Shown here piece after piece: positions 53,965 to 63,980 of a stretch of DNA of 64,000 nt (position 1 is the first letter of the stretch; the number at the start of each line of letters is the position of its first letter). The DNA is from Aquabacterium lacunae (GTDB lineage: Bacteria; Pseudomonadota; Gammaproteobacteria; Burkholderiales; Burkholderiaceae_C): assembly GCF_004310865.1 (NCBI RefSeq), contig NZ_SIXI01000008.1:62001-126000 (forward strand). Reading direction: 5' to 3'. The notes below the pieces were generated by a model, which searched no databases, was not told the DNA's origin, and saw nothing but the letters and a program-made list of their open reading frames with translations. The position numbers and the translations under genes are program-made.

Positions 53965-55338
53965 TCAGCGCTTGTGCTGGAAGCGTCGGGCGGCGTCCAG
54001 GCCCAGACCGGCGGCCACCGAGGCGAGGCGGTCGCCGCGCACGGAGCGAGCGCTCGGCAGGGTGGCGGCCAGGGCGTCGGTCAGGCGTTTCAGGCCGGTC
54101 GAGCCGCCCGTGAAATACAGCGCCCCGATGTCCGAGGGCTGCACGCCGGCCATCTGCACCGTTTCCAGGGCGCAGCGCTGGATGCGGGCCAGGTCGTCGG
54201 CCAGGGCCTGGGCGGCGGCCGCGTCGTCAAAGGGCTGGTGCAGGGCCGCTTCGATGGCCTGCAGGTCGATGTCGGTGTGGCCACCGTCGGCCACCGCGAT
54301 CTTGGCGCCTTCGGCCTGGCCGATCAGGGCGTGGCCCAGGCGCTGGCGCACCACCTTCATCAGGCGCTGGTGGTGCACCGGGTTGGCGTAGAAGTCGTCC
54401 ATGGCCTGGAGTTCGGCCACGCGCGGCGGGGCGTACACCGTGTTGATCAGGTGCCAGGTGGACAGGTCGTGGTACACCTTGCTGGGCACCGGCTTGGGCG
54501 GCTGGCCCAGCACGCTGGGGCCGTGGGCGCCCAGGCCCAGGGTGGGCATGATGGCGGCCAGCGACACGCGGCGGTCGAAGTCGGTGCCGGCCACGTGCAC
54601 GCCATGGTTGGCCAGGATGTCGCTGCGGCGGTCGAGCACGGCGCGGCGTGAGGGGCCCACGCGCACCACCGAAAAGTCGCTGGTACCGCCGCCGATGTCG
54701 GCCACCAGCACCAGCTCTTCGTGGTCCAGGTGGCGCTCGTGGTCGAAGGCCGCGGCAATGGGCTCGAACTGGAAGGCCACGTCGTCAAAGCCCACGGCAC
54801 GGGCGGCTTGTTCCAGCGAGGCCTGGGCCTGGGCGTCGCGCACCGGGTCTTCGTCCACAAAGAACACGGGGCGGCCCATCACCACCTGGCGCAGGGGCTG
54901 GCCGCCGGCCTTTTCGGCGCCATCTTTCAGATGGCGCAAATAGGTGGTGATGATGTCCAGGTACTTCACGCCCATGCCGCCGCCGATTTCGGTGGTCTGG
55001 TCGATCAGGCCCGAGCCCAGTACGCTTTTCATGGAGCGCATCAGGCGGCCTTCGTAGCCATCGACATAGGCCTTCATGGCGGCGCGGCCGAAGGTGCGGG
55101 GCAGCTCCAGCTGGCGGCCGGTGCTGCGCGGCTGCACGGCACCGGGGGGCAGGTCGTCGGCGTCGGTGCAATAAAACACCGCCGTGGGCATGGTCAGGTG
55201 CTCGCCCTCCAGAGGCACCAGGCGCATCGGCTGATCACCACCGGAAGGGATGGCAATCGCCGAGTTCGAGGTGCCGAAGTCGATGGCGCAAAAGCCTTGG
55301 GCGGCGCCAGGCGTGGAGGGGCGGGAAGAAGCGGGCAT
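53965..55338 (-). CDS. Hsp70-family protein (YegD-like)
   Basis: A 457-residue protein with the actin/Hsp70 ATPase fold: FCAIDFGTSNSAIAI (phosphate 1), VLVADIGGGTSDFSVV (phosphate 2) and ALYFTGGSTGLKRL (adenosine). The C-terminal substrate-binding domain of DnaK is absent, as in E. coli YegD. MGRPVFFVDED and FQFEPIAAAFDHE are typical of this group. It could be a chaperone-like ATPase with unknown client. It lies upstream of the CheY-like gene on the same strand, but 130 bases apart. Confidence 0.9.
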   Translation of the reverse strand: MPASSRPSTPGAAQGFCAIDFGTSNSAIAIPSGGDQPMRLVPLEGEHLTMPTAVFYCTDADDLPPGAVQPRSTGRQLELPRTFGRAAMKAYVDGYEGRLMRSMKSVLGSGLIDQTTEIGGGMGVKYLDIITTYLRHLKDGAEKAGGQPLRQVVMGRPVFFVDEDPVRDAQAQASLEQAARAVGFDDVAFQFEPIAAAFDHERHLDHEELVLVADIGGGTSDFSVVRVGPSRRAVLDRRSDILANHGVHVAGTDFDRRVSLAAIMPTLGLGAHGPSVLGQPPKPVPSKVYHDLSTWHLINTVYAPPRVAELQAMDDFYANPVHHQRLMKVVRQRLGHALIGQAEGAKIAVADGGHTDIDLQAIEAALHQPFDDAAAAQALADDLARIQRCALETVQMAGVQPSDIGALYFTGGSTGLKRLTDALAATLPSARSVRGDRLASVAAGLGLDAARRFQHKR

Positions 55339-55359
55339 GGGCAGTGGGCAGGGGCGGTC

Positions 55360-55974
55360 TCACACCGCCGGGGGCGCGATTGTAGGCGCTCGCAGCCGCG
55401 CGCGGATGCGGCTGAGCGAGACCGGCGTGATGCCCAGGTGGCGGGCCAGGTCTTGCTGGGGCACGCGCTGGGCCAGGCCGGGATGCTGTTGCACGAAGGC
55501 CTGGTAGCGGGCTTCGGGCGTGTGGGTCAGCAGCAGGTGCTCGCGCTGTTCGCGCCGGGTGGCGTAGTCTTTCCAGCCCATCAGCAGGGCTTGCTGCCAC
55601 AGCGGGTGGGCGCGGGCGGTGGCTTCCAGCCAGGCGTAGTCGATGCGTTCGACCTCGCAGGGCTCCAGCGCTTCGCAGGCGTAGCTCGACACGCCGCCGG
55701 GCAGCAGCGAGGTCAGGCTGCACAGGAAACTGCCCTCGTCGAAAAAAGCCTGCACCCATTCCTGCCCGTCGGCGCCCCGGTACAGCGTCTTGACGCAGCC
55801 GCGGCGCAGCACGTGCACATAGGGGTGGGCCTGCCCGATGTCGAACAGGCGCTGGCCCTTGCGCAGTGGCACCAGCTGCACATGGCGCTCGGCATCAGCG
55901 GGTGGGTCGGGCAGTTGGTCGGCAGGCACCTGGGCCAGCCAGCCCAGCACCTGCCAGCACAGCCAGTCGCGCAT
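55360..55974 (-). CDS. Crp/Fnr-family transcriptional regulator
   Basis: A 204-residue protein. ATG 55974 sits behind AAGGAG; an upstream in-frame start is rejected. Residues about 30-125 form a cyclic-nucleotide-binding-type beta roll (VPLRKGQRLFDIGQAHPYVHVLRRGCVKTL, FFDEGSFLCS). The C-terminus has a HTH (VPQQDLARHLGITPVSLSRIRARL). No four-Cys Fe-S motif, so not an Fnr-type oxygen sensor. It is 21 bases upstream of the Hsp70-like gene on the same strand and divergent from an HD-domain gene. Confidence 0.9.
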   Translation of the reverse strand: MRDWLCWQVLGWLAQVPADQLPDPPADAERHVQLVPLRKGQRLFDIGQAHPYVHVLRRGCVKTLYRGADGQEWVQAFFDEGSFLCSLTSLLPGGVSSYACEALEPCEVERIDYAWLEATARAHPLWQQALLMGWKDYATRREQREHLLLTHTPEARYQAFVQQHPGLAQRVPQQDLARHLGITPVSLSRIRARLRAPTIAPPAV

Positions 55975-56078
55975 GGGGCTCCTTCGGGGTTGCTGGGGGG
56001 TCTTATCTTGTGTGAATGACACCGCAGTGCCAGGGCGACAGCATAGGCGGCATCGTTCCACATGCAAGGGGAGAAAAC

Positions 56079-56843
56079 ATGGATGACACCCGCCACGACG
56101 CCGACACCGTGGGCACGCTGGCCTGGCTGCGCCGCACCGAGGGCCGCCTGTCGCTCAAAGAACGCCTGGGTTTGATGCAGGCGGCGCTGGGCCCGGCCCT
56201 GGGTGACCTGGTGCGCGCCCGTTGGGCGCGGGCCTTGCCCGGCGCACCGGCGCAACCGGTGCCGTGGCCCGACACCCCGGCGGTGGCCCGGGCCCTGCAG
56301 GCCATGGCCGCCACCGGCCGCACCGACCTGCTGCACCACGGCTGGCGCACACACGCCTGGGGCTGGGCCTTCGGGGTGGCCGAGGGCCACGCACCCGATG
56401 TGGAGCTGTTGCTGGTGGCCAGCCTGCTGCACGACCTGGGCGTGGCCGACCCGGATGGCCGCCAGGCCAGTGGTTGCCAGTGCTTCACCGGGCATTCGGC
56501 CGCCGTGGCCATGCACACGGCCCAGGCCTGCGGCTGGAATGCCGAGCGCACACACGCCGTGGGCCAGGCCATTGCGCTGCACATGAACGGCGCCGTGCCG
56601 CTGTCGCAAGGCCTGGAGGCCCACCTGCTGGTGCGGGGCGCGGCCTGTGACGTGACCGGTGCGCGCCTGGCGCAGTTGCCCCGCAGTTACCGGCAGGCGG
56701 TGCTGCAGGCCCACCCGCGGCTGGATTTCGACGCGCGGTTCACAGCCTTCCTGGCAGCCGAGCGCCAGCGGCAGCCCGACACCCGCGCGGCCTTGCTGGC
56801 CCAACTGGGTGTGGGCTGGATGATCCGGTTCAATCCGTTTTGA
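56079..56843 (+). CDS. HD-domain phosphohydrolase-like protein
   Basis: A 254-residue protein starting at ATG 56079 behind AGGGGAGA. HD-type ligands: His in LHHGWRTHAWGW, His-Asp in ASLLHDLGVADPDG, His in FTGHSAAVAMH and His in AIALHMNGAV. The pattern resembles uncharacterised bacterial HD proteins related to cyanamide hydratase-like enzymes. Its substrate is not clear. It is divergent from the Crp/Fnr gene, with 104 bases between starts, and may be its target; its 3' end overlaps the convergent AraC gene by 14 bases. Confidence 0.82.
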   Translation: MDDTRHDADTVGTLAWLRRTEGRLSLKERLGLMQAALGPALGDLVRARWARALPGAPAQPVPWPDTPAVARALQAMAATGRTDLLHHGWRTHAWGWAFGVAEGHAPDVELLLVASLLHDLGVADPDGRQASGCQCFTGHSAAVAMHTAQACGWNAERTHAVGQAIALHMNGAVPLSQGLEAHLLVRGAACDVTGARLAQLPRSYRQAVLQAHPRLDFDARFTAFLAAERQRQPDTRAALLAQLGVGWMIRFNPF

Positions 56844-57870
56844 CGCTGCGCGGTGTGGGTTCACCGCCCTGCCGGTAGGCCCGGGGGCTGAGCCCGGCCC
56901 AGCGGCGGAAGGCGTGGATGAAGGCCGCCGCTTCGGCGTAGCCCAGTTGCTGGGCAATGGCCTCGATGGGCTGGTGCGTGCCGCGCAGCAGCTGTCGAGC
57001 CTTCGCGTAGCGGGCCTCGGCCAGCAGGTCGCGGAAGCTGCGCCCGCTGTCGTCGGTCAGCTGGCGGCGCAGGCTGCGCTCCGACAGGCCGAAGGAGCGG
57101 GCCACCTCGTCGGCGCTGGGGTAGTCGCCGGTGAACAGGGCCAGGTGGGCCAGCACGCGCTCGGCCAGGCTGTCGCCGCTGGCCTCCTGGGCCTTGAGCT
57201 GCTGGTCGCACAGGCTGCGGTACATGGCGTGGGCCGTGGCGTCGTGCGTGGGCAGCTTCGTCTGCAGGTGCTCGTTGCGCAGCCAGAAGCGCGCCTCGCG
57301 TTCGCCAAAACGCACCGGGCAGCCAAAGTGCTGTTCATACGCTGCGGCCTCGGGCGGCTTGGGGTAGGGCATGTCCACCTGCACCGGGCGCAGGTCCATG
57401 CCCATGGCGGTCTGCATGTCGCGCACCATCTTGAAGGTGCCCGACACCTCACCGTCGACCCGGAAGCGGAAGGCCGCCGCCGCCATGGCCATGGGCGCCA
57501 GGATCAGCGCGCTCTGCCGCTCGCCGGGCTCCAGCCGCAGGGTGCCGTACAGGTAGGTCAGCTTCTGGTACTTCACGCCGGTCTGGATGGCGTCCCACGC
57601 GGTGGGGCAGGTCAGCAGCAGCATCACCAGGGGCCCGTAGCCCGCCAGCCCGTAGCTGTTGCCCAGTTTCAGGCCGATCAGCGGCTCGCCCTGCAGGCTG
57701 TCGGCCAGGTCGGCGTAGATCTGCAGCTCGCGGGTGCGGTCGATGCGGGTGCTGGGGTCGAGTTGGGCCTCGCTCAGGCCGTGGCGGGCCAGCACCAGGT
57801 CCGGGTCATGGCCATGCTGCTTCAGACCCTGCAGCAGGTACATCAGGCCCAGGACGGAACGGGTGCTCAT
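56830..57870 (-). CDS. AraC-family regulator (PF12625 sensor type)
   Basis: A 346-residue protein. The N-terminal 200 residues match the Arabinose_bd-type sensor (SEAQLDPSTRIDRTRELQIYADLA, GLAGYGPLVMLLLTCPT). The C-terminal HTH pair is YPSADEVARSFGLSERSLRRQLTDDSGRSFRDLLAEARYAKA and IEAIAQQLGYAEAAAFIHAFRRWAG. ATG 57870 gives the normal length. It is divergent from the Baeyer-Villiger monooxygenase gene, which it most likely activates. Confidence 0.9.
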   Translation of the reverse strand: MSTRSVLGLMYLLQGLKQHGHDPDLVLARHGLSEAQLDPSTRIDRTRELQIYADLADSLQGEPLIGLKLGNSYGLAGYGPLVMLLLTCPTAWDAIQTGVKYQKLTYLYGTLRLEPGERQSALILAPMAMAAAAFRFRVDGEVSGTFKMVRDMQTAMGMDLRPVQVDMPYPKPPEAAAYEQHFGCPVRFGEREARFWLRNEHLQTKLPTHDATAHAMYRSLCDQQLKAQEASGDSLAERVLAHLALFTGDYPSADEVARSFGLSERSLRRQLTDDSGRSFRDLLAEARYAKARQLLRGTHQPIEAIAQQLGYAEAAAFIHAFRRWAGLSPRAYRQGGEPTPRSVKTD

Positions 57871-58072
57871 GCGGGTTGGGCGACGTTGATCTGGATCAAA
57901 CCGGGAAGTGGGCGGGGGCGTTCGAGCCGCATTGTGGCCGAAACGATCAATTGCACGTTGATTTCGAACATGGTTTGCCGCGAGCGCCCTGGGCACCATG
58001 GGCACATCGGAGACAGGCTGTTGTCAGATCAACGACACAGCACCCCACCACAAGCCCCACACGAGGTGCCCC

Positions 58073-59668
58073 ATGACCGCTCAAACCCAGACCCCCATCG
58101 TTCGCCACGTGGAAGTGGCCATTGCCGGCGCTGGCTTCGGCGGCCTGTGCATGGCCATCCAGCTGCAAAAGGCTGGCATCCATGACTTCCTGATCCTGGA
58201 GAAGAAGGGCGAGGTGGGCGGTGCCTGGCGCGACAACCACTACCCCGGCGCGGCCTGCGACGTGCAGTCGCACATGTACTCGTTCTCGTTCGAGCGCAAG
58301 CACGACTGGAGCAAGCGCTACGCCCCCTGGCACGAGATCCAGCAGTACATCCTCGACACGGTCGAGAAGCACAAGCTGCGCCCCAAGATCCACTTCAACC
58401 AGGAAGTCGACAGCGCGGTGTTCAACGAAGGCATCGGCAAGTGGGTCATCAAGACCATGGGTGGCGAAACCATCATCGCCCGCCACTGGGTGCTGGCCTC
58501 GGGCCCGCTGCACGTGCCGGCCATCCCGGACATACAGGGCCTGAGCAGCTTCAAGGGCAAGGTCATGCACTCGGCCGAGTGGGACCACAGTTACCCGCTG
58601 GAAGGCAAGCGCGTGGCCTCGATCGGCACGGGCGGCTCGGCCATTCAGTACGTGCCCGAGATCGCGCCCAAGGTGGGCCAGCTGCACGTGTTCCAGCGCA
58701 CCCCGGCCTGGGTGATCCCGCGTGACGAGCGCAGCTACTCGGGCTTTCGCAAGGCGCTGTTCAAGGCCCTGCCGGTCACGCAGACCCTGCACCGCTGGCG
58801 CTGCTACTGGACCAACGAATCACGCGTGTGGCCCATCCTGAACCCCTGGATGGCCAGGATCGGTGAGGGCCTGCTGAAAAAATTCATCAGCTACCAGGTC
58901 AAGGACAAGGCCCTGGTCCAGAAGCTCACACCCGACTACACCCTGGGTTGCAAGCGCATCCTGATCAGCAACAAGTGGTACCCCACCTTCAACCGCCAGA
59001 ACGTGGAGCTGGTGACGGACAACCTGTCGCACTTCACCGAAGACGGCATCGTCACGAAGGACGGCAAAGAGCGCAAGCTCGACTGCGTGATCCTGGGCAC
59101 CGGCTTCGTGGTCGACCCGCGCATCTACATGAAGAACTTCGAGCTGCGGGGCCTGAACGGGCACACGGTGGCCGAAGACTGGAAGGCCAGCCCGACCGCC
59201 TACTTGGGCATCACCACGGCGAACTACCCCAACATGTACATGCTGGTGGGCCCGCACACCGGCCTGGGCCACAACTCGATCATCTTCATGATCGAGGCGC
59301 AGGTGGACCACATCATCCAGTGCATCAAGCTGGTCAAGCAGCAGGGCGCCGACTACATCGACGTCAAACCCGAGGCCATGACCCGCTTCCTGGGCGAGAT
59401 GACCGACGCGCTGAAAGGCACCGTGTGGAGCTCGGGCTGCAAGAGCTGGTACCAGACCGCCGACGGCATCAACTTCGCCATCTGGCCCAAGAGCACCTGG
59501 CGCTACTGGCTGGACACCCGCCGCGTGAACCTGGCCGACTACCGCTTCGGCAAGTGCACTGGATCGGTGGTGGGCAAGGCTTCGGGCGGCAGCGTCACGG
59601 TGACCGGCTTGAGCGCCGGCGCGCGCGAGGGGGTCATGGCTCGCTCCGCCCATCAGCCCCGCGGCTGA
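58073..59668 (+). CDS. FAD-dependent Baeyer-Villiger monooxygenase
   Basis: A 531-residue flavoprotein. ATG 58073 is preceded by GAGG. FAD Rossmann motif IAGAGFGG (17-24), NADPH Rossmann motif SIGTGGSA (183-190), and between them the type I BVMO fingerprint FxGxxxHxxxWD at Phe160-Asp171 (FKGKVMHSAEWD). It should convert ketones to esters or lactones with NADPH and oxygen. Length suits a cyclohexanone/phenylacetone-type enzyme. Flanked by two AraC regulators and followed by a P450. Confidence 0.93.
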   Translation: MTAQTQTPIVRHVEVAIAGAGFGGLCMAIQLQKAGIHDFLILEKKGEVGGAWRDNHYPGAACDVQSHMYSFSFERKHDWSKRYAPWHEIQQYILDTVEKHKLRPKIHFNQEVDSAVFNEGIGKWVIKTMGGETIIARHWVLASGPLHVPAIPDIQGLSSFKGKVMHSAEWDHSYPLEGKRVASIGTGGSAIQYVPEIAPKVGQLHVFQRTPAWVIPRDERSYSGFRKALFKALPVTQTLHRWRCYWTNESRVWPILNPWMARIGEGLLKKFISYQVKDKALVQKLTPDYTLGCKRILISNKWYPTFNRQNVELVTDNLSHFTEDGIVTKDGKERKLDCVILGTGFVVDPRIYMKNFELRGLNGHTVAEDWKASPTAYLGITTANYPNMYMLVGPHTGLGHNSIIFMIEAQVDHIIQCIKLVKQQGADYIDVKPEAMTRFLGEMTDALKGTVWSSGCKSWYQTADGINFAIWPKSTWRYWLDTRRVNLADYRFGKCTGSVVGKASGGSVTVTGLSAGAREGVMARSAHQPRG

Positions 59669-59681
59669 CCCCTGCGAGGGT

Positions 59682-60737
59682 TCAGGTCGGTGCCAGGCCC
59701 TGGCGAACTTCCGCCGGGGTCTGGCCCGTCCAGCGGCGCACCGCACGGTGCATGGAGCTGGGCTCGGCATAGGCCGCGCGGGTGGCCACCTCCACCAGCG
59801 GCAGGTTGGTGTGGCGCAACTCGTGCAGCACCTGCTGGCGGCGCACGGCTTCCACCTCGTCCTTGAAGCTCAGGCCCTGGTCGGCCAGGCGGCGCTGCAG
59901 CTGGCGCGGCGACATGCCCAGCAGGCTGTCCAGGCCCTCGGCCAGTGATTCCAGCGTGGGCAGCTGCCCGCGTTGCAGCTGGTGCGCGATCAGCTGGTGC
60001 AGCGGGCCCAGCAGCGGGTCACCGGCCTGCAGCGACTGCTGCCACTGGTGGTCGGTCATGGCGCTCATGACCGAGTGGATCTGCGGGTCGGCGTGCGGGT
60101 TGTCCATGCGCAGCCAGTCGGCCGGGCCTTTTTCGCGGGCTTCGGGCGCATCGAAATGCAGCGGGCAGCCCATGAAGGCCTGCAGTGGGCGCGGGTCGGC
60201 CGGGGCCGGGCACGGCAGGTGGATCTCGTAGGGCACCAGGTGGCGGCTGGCCACCCAGCGGGCGAATGCGATGCGCGAGACCATCAGGAAGGTCCACAGC
60301 TGGGTGTCGCGCGGCACGTCGCCCAGCAGCTGGTGCCGGCTTTCCAGCACATCGCCCACCACGCGGTGTTCGGCCTGGATCTCGCTGCACACCAGGGCCT
60401 GCAGGCGCTCGAACAGGGCCAGGCCGTCCACCAGGTCGGAGCAGCTGGTCAGCGCGTAGCCCAGCGGGCCCATGGCGGCGGGCTTGACCTGCTGGCCCAC
60501 GGTCAGGCCGATGTGCGGGTCACGGCACAGGCGGCCGGCGGCGTGCAGGCCTTCGGTGAGGCGCCGGGCCGTCACTCGCATCACGGGGTCGGCCAGGGCG
60601 GCTTCGGGCAGTTGCAGGGCCTGCAGCACGGGGGCCACGTCATGGCCCTGCAGGCGCACGTGGTCGACCAGCAATTTCACATAACTGCTGCTGAAACCAC
60701 CGCGGGAAGAAGACGTCGGGCTTGTCACGGGTGCCAT
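59682..60737 (-). CDS. AraC-family regulator (PF12625 sensor type)
   Basis: A 351-residue protein of the same class as the one at 56830-57870. The sensor region is LQLPEAALADPVMRVTARRLTEGLHAAG, GLTVGQQVKPAAMGPLGYALTSCS; the HTH pair is LESLAEGLDSLLGMSPRQLQRRLADQGLSFKDEVEAVRRQ and LVEVATRAAYAEPSSMHRAVRRWTGQ. It is convergent with the BVMO gene and divergent from the P450 gene 120 bases away, its likely target. Confidence 0.9.
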   Translation of the reverse strand: MAPVTSPTSSSRGGFSSSYVKLLVDHVRLQGHDVAPVLQALQLPEAALADPVMRVTARRLTEGLHAAGRLCRDPHIGLTVGQQVKPAAMGPLGYALTSCSDLVDGLALFERLQALVCSEIQAEHRVVGDVLESRHQLLGDVPRDTQLWTFLMVSRIAFARWVASRHLVPYEIHLPCPAPADPRPLQAFMGCPLHFDAPEAREKGPADWLRMDNPHADPQIHSVMSAMTDHQWQQSLQAGDPLLGPLHQLIAHQLQRGQLPTLESLAEGLDSLLGMSPRQLQRRLADQGLSFKDEVEAVRRQQVLHELRHTNLPLVEVATRAAYAEPSSMHRAVRRWTGQTPAEVRQGLAPT

Positions 60738-60856
60738 GGTAGCGCCCCGGGGGGGACAGGGTCTGCCCGCGGTCAGCCCCCGGCCTGGTGCGCCACGCCA
60801 GAACCGTGGTGTCTGCGGTCACTGACCCGGGCCGCGGGCGCTTCCACCATGGCGCC

Positions 60857-62305
60857 ATGACACACGCCACCGCCACCCTGCCCCCTGACACCGCCCTGCG
60901 CACACTCGACGAGCTGCCCGGCCCGCCCGGCTGGCCCCTGGTGGGCAACGCCTTCCAGGTGCACCTGCCCGAGCTGCACCTGGAGCTCGAGCGCTGGATC
61001 GCGCAGCACGGCACGGTGTTTCGCGCCCAGTTCGGCCGCGACAAGCTGCTGGTGATCTCCGACCACGCCCTGGTCACCCAGGTGCTCAAAGACCGGCCCG
61101 ATGGCTTTCGCCGCCCCTCGCGCCTGGCCGAGGTCATCGAAGAAATCGGCATCCAGCGCGGCGTGTTCACCGCCGAGGGCGAAGCCTGGGCGGCCCAGCG
61201 CCGCATGGTGATGGCCAGCTTTTCGCCTGGGCATGTGAGGGCTTACTTTCCTTCTCTGGTGCGTGTCACCGAGACCCTCAAGCGCCGCTGGCAGAAGTTG
61301 CAGGCCCAAAACGCACCGATGGACCTGCAGGCCGAGCTGATGCGCTACACGGTGGACGTGATCTCGGGGCTGGCCTTCGGGCAGGACACCAACACGCTCG
61401 AGCGTGACGACGACATCATCCAGCACCACCTGGACAAGATCTTCCCGGCCCTGTGGCGGCGCATGAACGCCATCCTGCCCTACTGGCGCTGGGTGCGCCT
61501 GCCGGTCGACCGCCAGCTCGACGCCAGCGTGAAGGTGGTGCAGCAGGCCATCGACGGTTTCATTGCCCAGGCCCGCGAACGCCTGCAAGACCCGGCCCGC
61601 CGCGCGGCCCCCCAGAACCTGCTGGAAGGCATGCTGGTGGCGGCCGACGAGCCCGGCAGCGGTGTGGGCGATGCCGAAGTGGCCGGCAATGTGTTCACCC
61701 TGCTGCTGGCGGGAGAAGACACCACGGCCACGTCCATTTCCTGGTTGCTGTACCTGCTGGTGCGCCGCCCCGAGGCCCTGGCGCGTGCGGTGCAAGAGGT
61801 CGACCGCGTGCTGGGCCCGGCCGATGGCGGCGCCTCATGGACGCCCGAGCGCTTTGCCGAACTCGACTACCTGGAGGCCTGCGCCCATGAGGCCATGCGC
61901 CTCAAGCCCGTGGGCCCCTTCAACGTGGTCGAGGCCCAGAAAGACACCGTGGTGGGCGATGTGAAGGTGCCCCGCGGCACCATGGTCTTCATGGTGCTGC
62001 GCCAGGACAACCTGGACGACCGATTCTTCCCCGAGGCGCGCAGTTTCCAGCCCGAGCGCTGGCTGGGCGACGACGCGCCGGGCACCGTGGGCAATGCCAA
62101 GCGCGTGTCCATGCCCTTTGGCGCGGGCCCGCGCGTGTGCCCGGGGCGCTACCTGGCGCTGCTGGAAATCAAGATGGCGCTGGCCATGCTGTTGCAGAAC
62201 TTCAGGCTCGAGGGCGTGGCCACGCCCGATGGCCGCGAGGCCCGCGAGATCATGTCGTTCACCATGATCCCGGAGGGCCTGAGGCTGCAGCTCTCGCCGC
62301 GTTGA
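60857..62305 (+). CDS. Cytochrome P450
   Basis: A 482-residue P450. LPGPPGWPLVGNAFQ is the proline-rich start, the I-helix oxygen-activating motif is AGEDTTAT, the ExxR pair is Glu345-Arg348 (AHEAMRL), and the heme ligand is Cys428 (FGAGPRVCPGRYLAL). There is no obvious membrane anchor, so it is a soluble bacterial form with a class III-like look. No ferredoxin or reductase gene lies next to it. Divergent from an AraC regulator; the BVMO upstream suggests a shared degradation route for alicyclic or terpenoid-like compounds. Confidence 0.95.
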   Translation: MTHATATLPPDTALRTLDELPGPPGWPLVGNAFQVHLPELHLELERWIAQHGTVFRAQFGRDKLLVISDHALVTQVLKDRPDGFRRPSRLAEVIEEIGIQRGVFTAEGEAWAAQRRMVMASFSPGHVRAYFPSLVRVTETLKRRWQKLQAQNAPMDLQAELMRYTVDVISGLAFGQDTNTLERDDDIIQHHLDKIFPALWRRMNAILPYWRWVRLPVDRQLDASVKVVQQAIDGFIAQARERLQDPARRAAPQNLLEGMLVAADEPGSGVGDAEVAGNVFTLLLAGEDTTATSISWLLYLLVRRPEALARAVQEVDRVLGPADGGASWTPERFAELDYLEACAHEAMRLKPVGPFNVVEAQKDTVVGDVKVPRGTMVFMVLRQDNLDDRFFPEARSFQPERWLGDDAPGTVGNAKRVSMPFGAGPRVCPGRYLALLEIKMALAMLLQNFRLEGVATPDGREAREIMSFTMIPEGLRLQLSPR

Positions 62306-62349
62306 TCCTGCGTTGATCCCGCGCCGAGTCGCTTCCGCCGCGTCGCGGC

Positions 62350-63921
62350 TCAGAGGTGGCGATCGCTGTGGTGGCGATCGCCGGCCAGCCGGAACACCGA
62401 CACCACGTCCGACAGGCGGTGCGACTGGTCTTTCAGGCTCTCGGCGGCGGCGGCGCTTTGCTCCACCAGGGCCGCGTTCTGTTGCGTCATCTGGTCGAGC
62501 TGTGACACGGCGCCGTTGACCAGGCCGATGCCGTTCGACTGCTCGTTGGCCGCGTGGGTGATGTCGCTCACGATGGACGACACCTGCTGCACCGACGACA
62601 CGATGTGCTGCATCGAGGTGCCCGCCTCTTCCACCAGCCGGGTGCCGGCTTCCACGCTTTCGGCCGAGGCCGTGATCAGGCCCTTGATCTCCTTGGCGGC
62701 CTGCGCGCTGCGCTGGGCCAGCGAGCGCACCTCGCCCGCCACCACGGCAAAGCCGCGGCCTTGTTCGCCCGCACGCGCTGCTTCCACGGCCGCATTCAGC
62801 GCCAGGATGTTGGTCTGGAAGGCGATGCCGTCGATCACGCTGATGATGTCCACGATGCGGCGCGAGCGCTCGTTGATCTCGCCCATGGTGCTGACCACCT
62901 GGGCCACCACCTCGCCACCCTTGGCGGCGGCTGCCGCGGCTTCCACGCTCATGCGGCGGGCCTCACCGGCAGCCTCGGCGGTGTGGGCCACGGTGGTGGA
63001 GATTTCTTCCATCGACGAGGCGGTCTGCTGCAGGCTGGAGGCCGTCTGTTCGGTGCGGCCCGACAGGTCCAGGCTGCCCGAGGCCACTTCGGTGCTGGCC
63101 ACGCGGATCGATTCGGTCGATTCGCGCACTTCCAGCACGATGCGTCCCAGGGATGTGCGCATCTCTTCCAGGCGGTTCAGCACGTTTGAGATTTCGTCGT
63201 CGCCGATGCCGCGTGTGGCCTTGGACAGGTCGCCTGTGGCGATCGAGTGGGTCACGTCGACCACCTTTTGCAGGGGCCGTGTCACCGAGCGTGTCACCAG
63301 CCAGGCAAAGCCCAGGCCCGCGCTGATGCACAGCACGCTCAGGCCTGCGATGGCCACCTGGGCCCGGCGTGCATCGGCTTCTGCTCCGGCGCCCACCGCG
63401 ATGGCCAGTTTTTCCTGTGACTCGCGGAAGCCCCGGATGGTGTTGAGGTAGGCCTCGGCCTGCGGCATCAGACGGCTGTCCAGCGCTTCCTTGGCGCCCG
63501 GGTCGTCGATGTCGAGCAACTGGAAGATGTGGTCCCGGCTCTCGATGTAGGTCTTGCGTTTGGCCGCGATGTCGGCAAACACGGCCTCGTCAGGGGTCCC
63601 GGCCGCCGCGCCTTCCAATGTCTTTTGCAACTCGCTGATGCGGGCCGATGTGGCCTTCATCAAGGGCGTGAAGTGCGCTTTCACCTCCTCATGGCTGCCC
63701 GATTTGGCGACGGCCAGGGTGCGGTTCACATTCAGCGCGGTCAAGCCCGCCCACTCATCGGCCATGCGCGCGCGCTCGTCGGCCAATCGGGTGGCCTCGA
63801 TGCCGCGCGTGATGGCGTTGAGTTTCACCCAGCCCACCGAGGCAATGCCCAGAACGAGCGCCAGGACGATGCCAAACCCGACGGTCAGTCGGGGGCCAAG
63901 TTTCATGCGGTTGAGGAACAT
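62350..63921 (-). CDS. Methyl-accepting chemotaxis protein
   Basis: A 523-residue receptor. Membrane helix 1 ([20 protein letters not shown]), a periplasmic helical sensor of about 150 residues (4HB-like), helix 2 ([19 protein letters not shown]), HAMP ([21 protein letters not shown]) and the signalling bundle with tip [21 protein letters not shown]. The MA region is very close to that of the other receptor at 41738. It ends soon after the tip without a CheR pentapeptide. A FliA-like -10 lies at 63981-63988. Confidence 0.94.
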   Translation of the reverse strand: MFLNRMKLGPRLTVGFGIVLALVLGIASVGWVKLNAITRGIEATRLADERARMADEWAGLTALNVNRTLAVAKSGSHEEVKAHFTPLMKATSARISELQKTLEGAAAGTPDEAVFADIAAKRKTYIESRDHIFQLLDIDDPGAKEALDSRLMPQAEAYLNTIRGFRESQEKLAIAVGAGAEADARRAQVAIAGLSVLCISAGLGFAWLVTRSVTRPLQKVVDVTHSIATGDLSKATRGIGDDEISNVLNRLEEMRTSLGRIVLEVRESTESIRVASTEVASGSLDLSGRTEQTASSLQQTASSMEEISTTVAHTAEAAGEARRMSVEAAAAAAKGGEVVAQVVSTMGEINERSRRIVDIISVIDGIAFQTNILALNAAVEAARAGEQGRGFAVVAGEVRSLAQRSAQAAKEIKGLITASAESVEAGTRLVEEAGTSMQHIVSSVQQVSSIVSDITHAANEQSNGIGLVNGAVSQLDQMTQQNAALVEQSAAAAESLKDQSHRLSDVVSVFRLAGDRHHSDRHL

Positions 63922-63980
63922 GCGTGTCCTTCTGGTGCGACCCTGACCCGGGCGCGAGTTTTTTCAGAGTTTCGTTTTTG

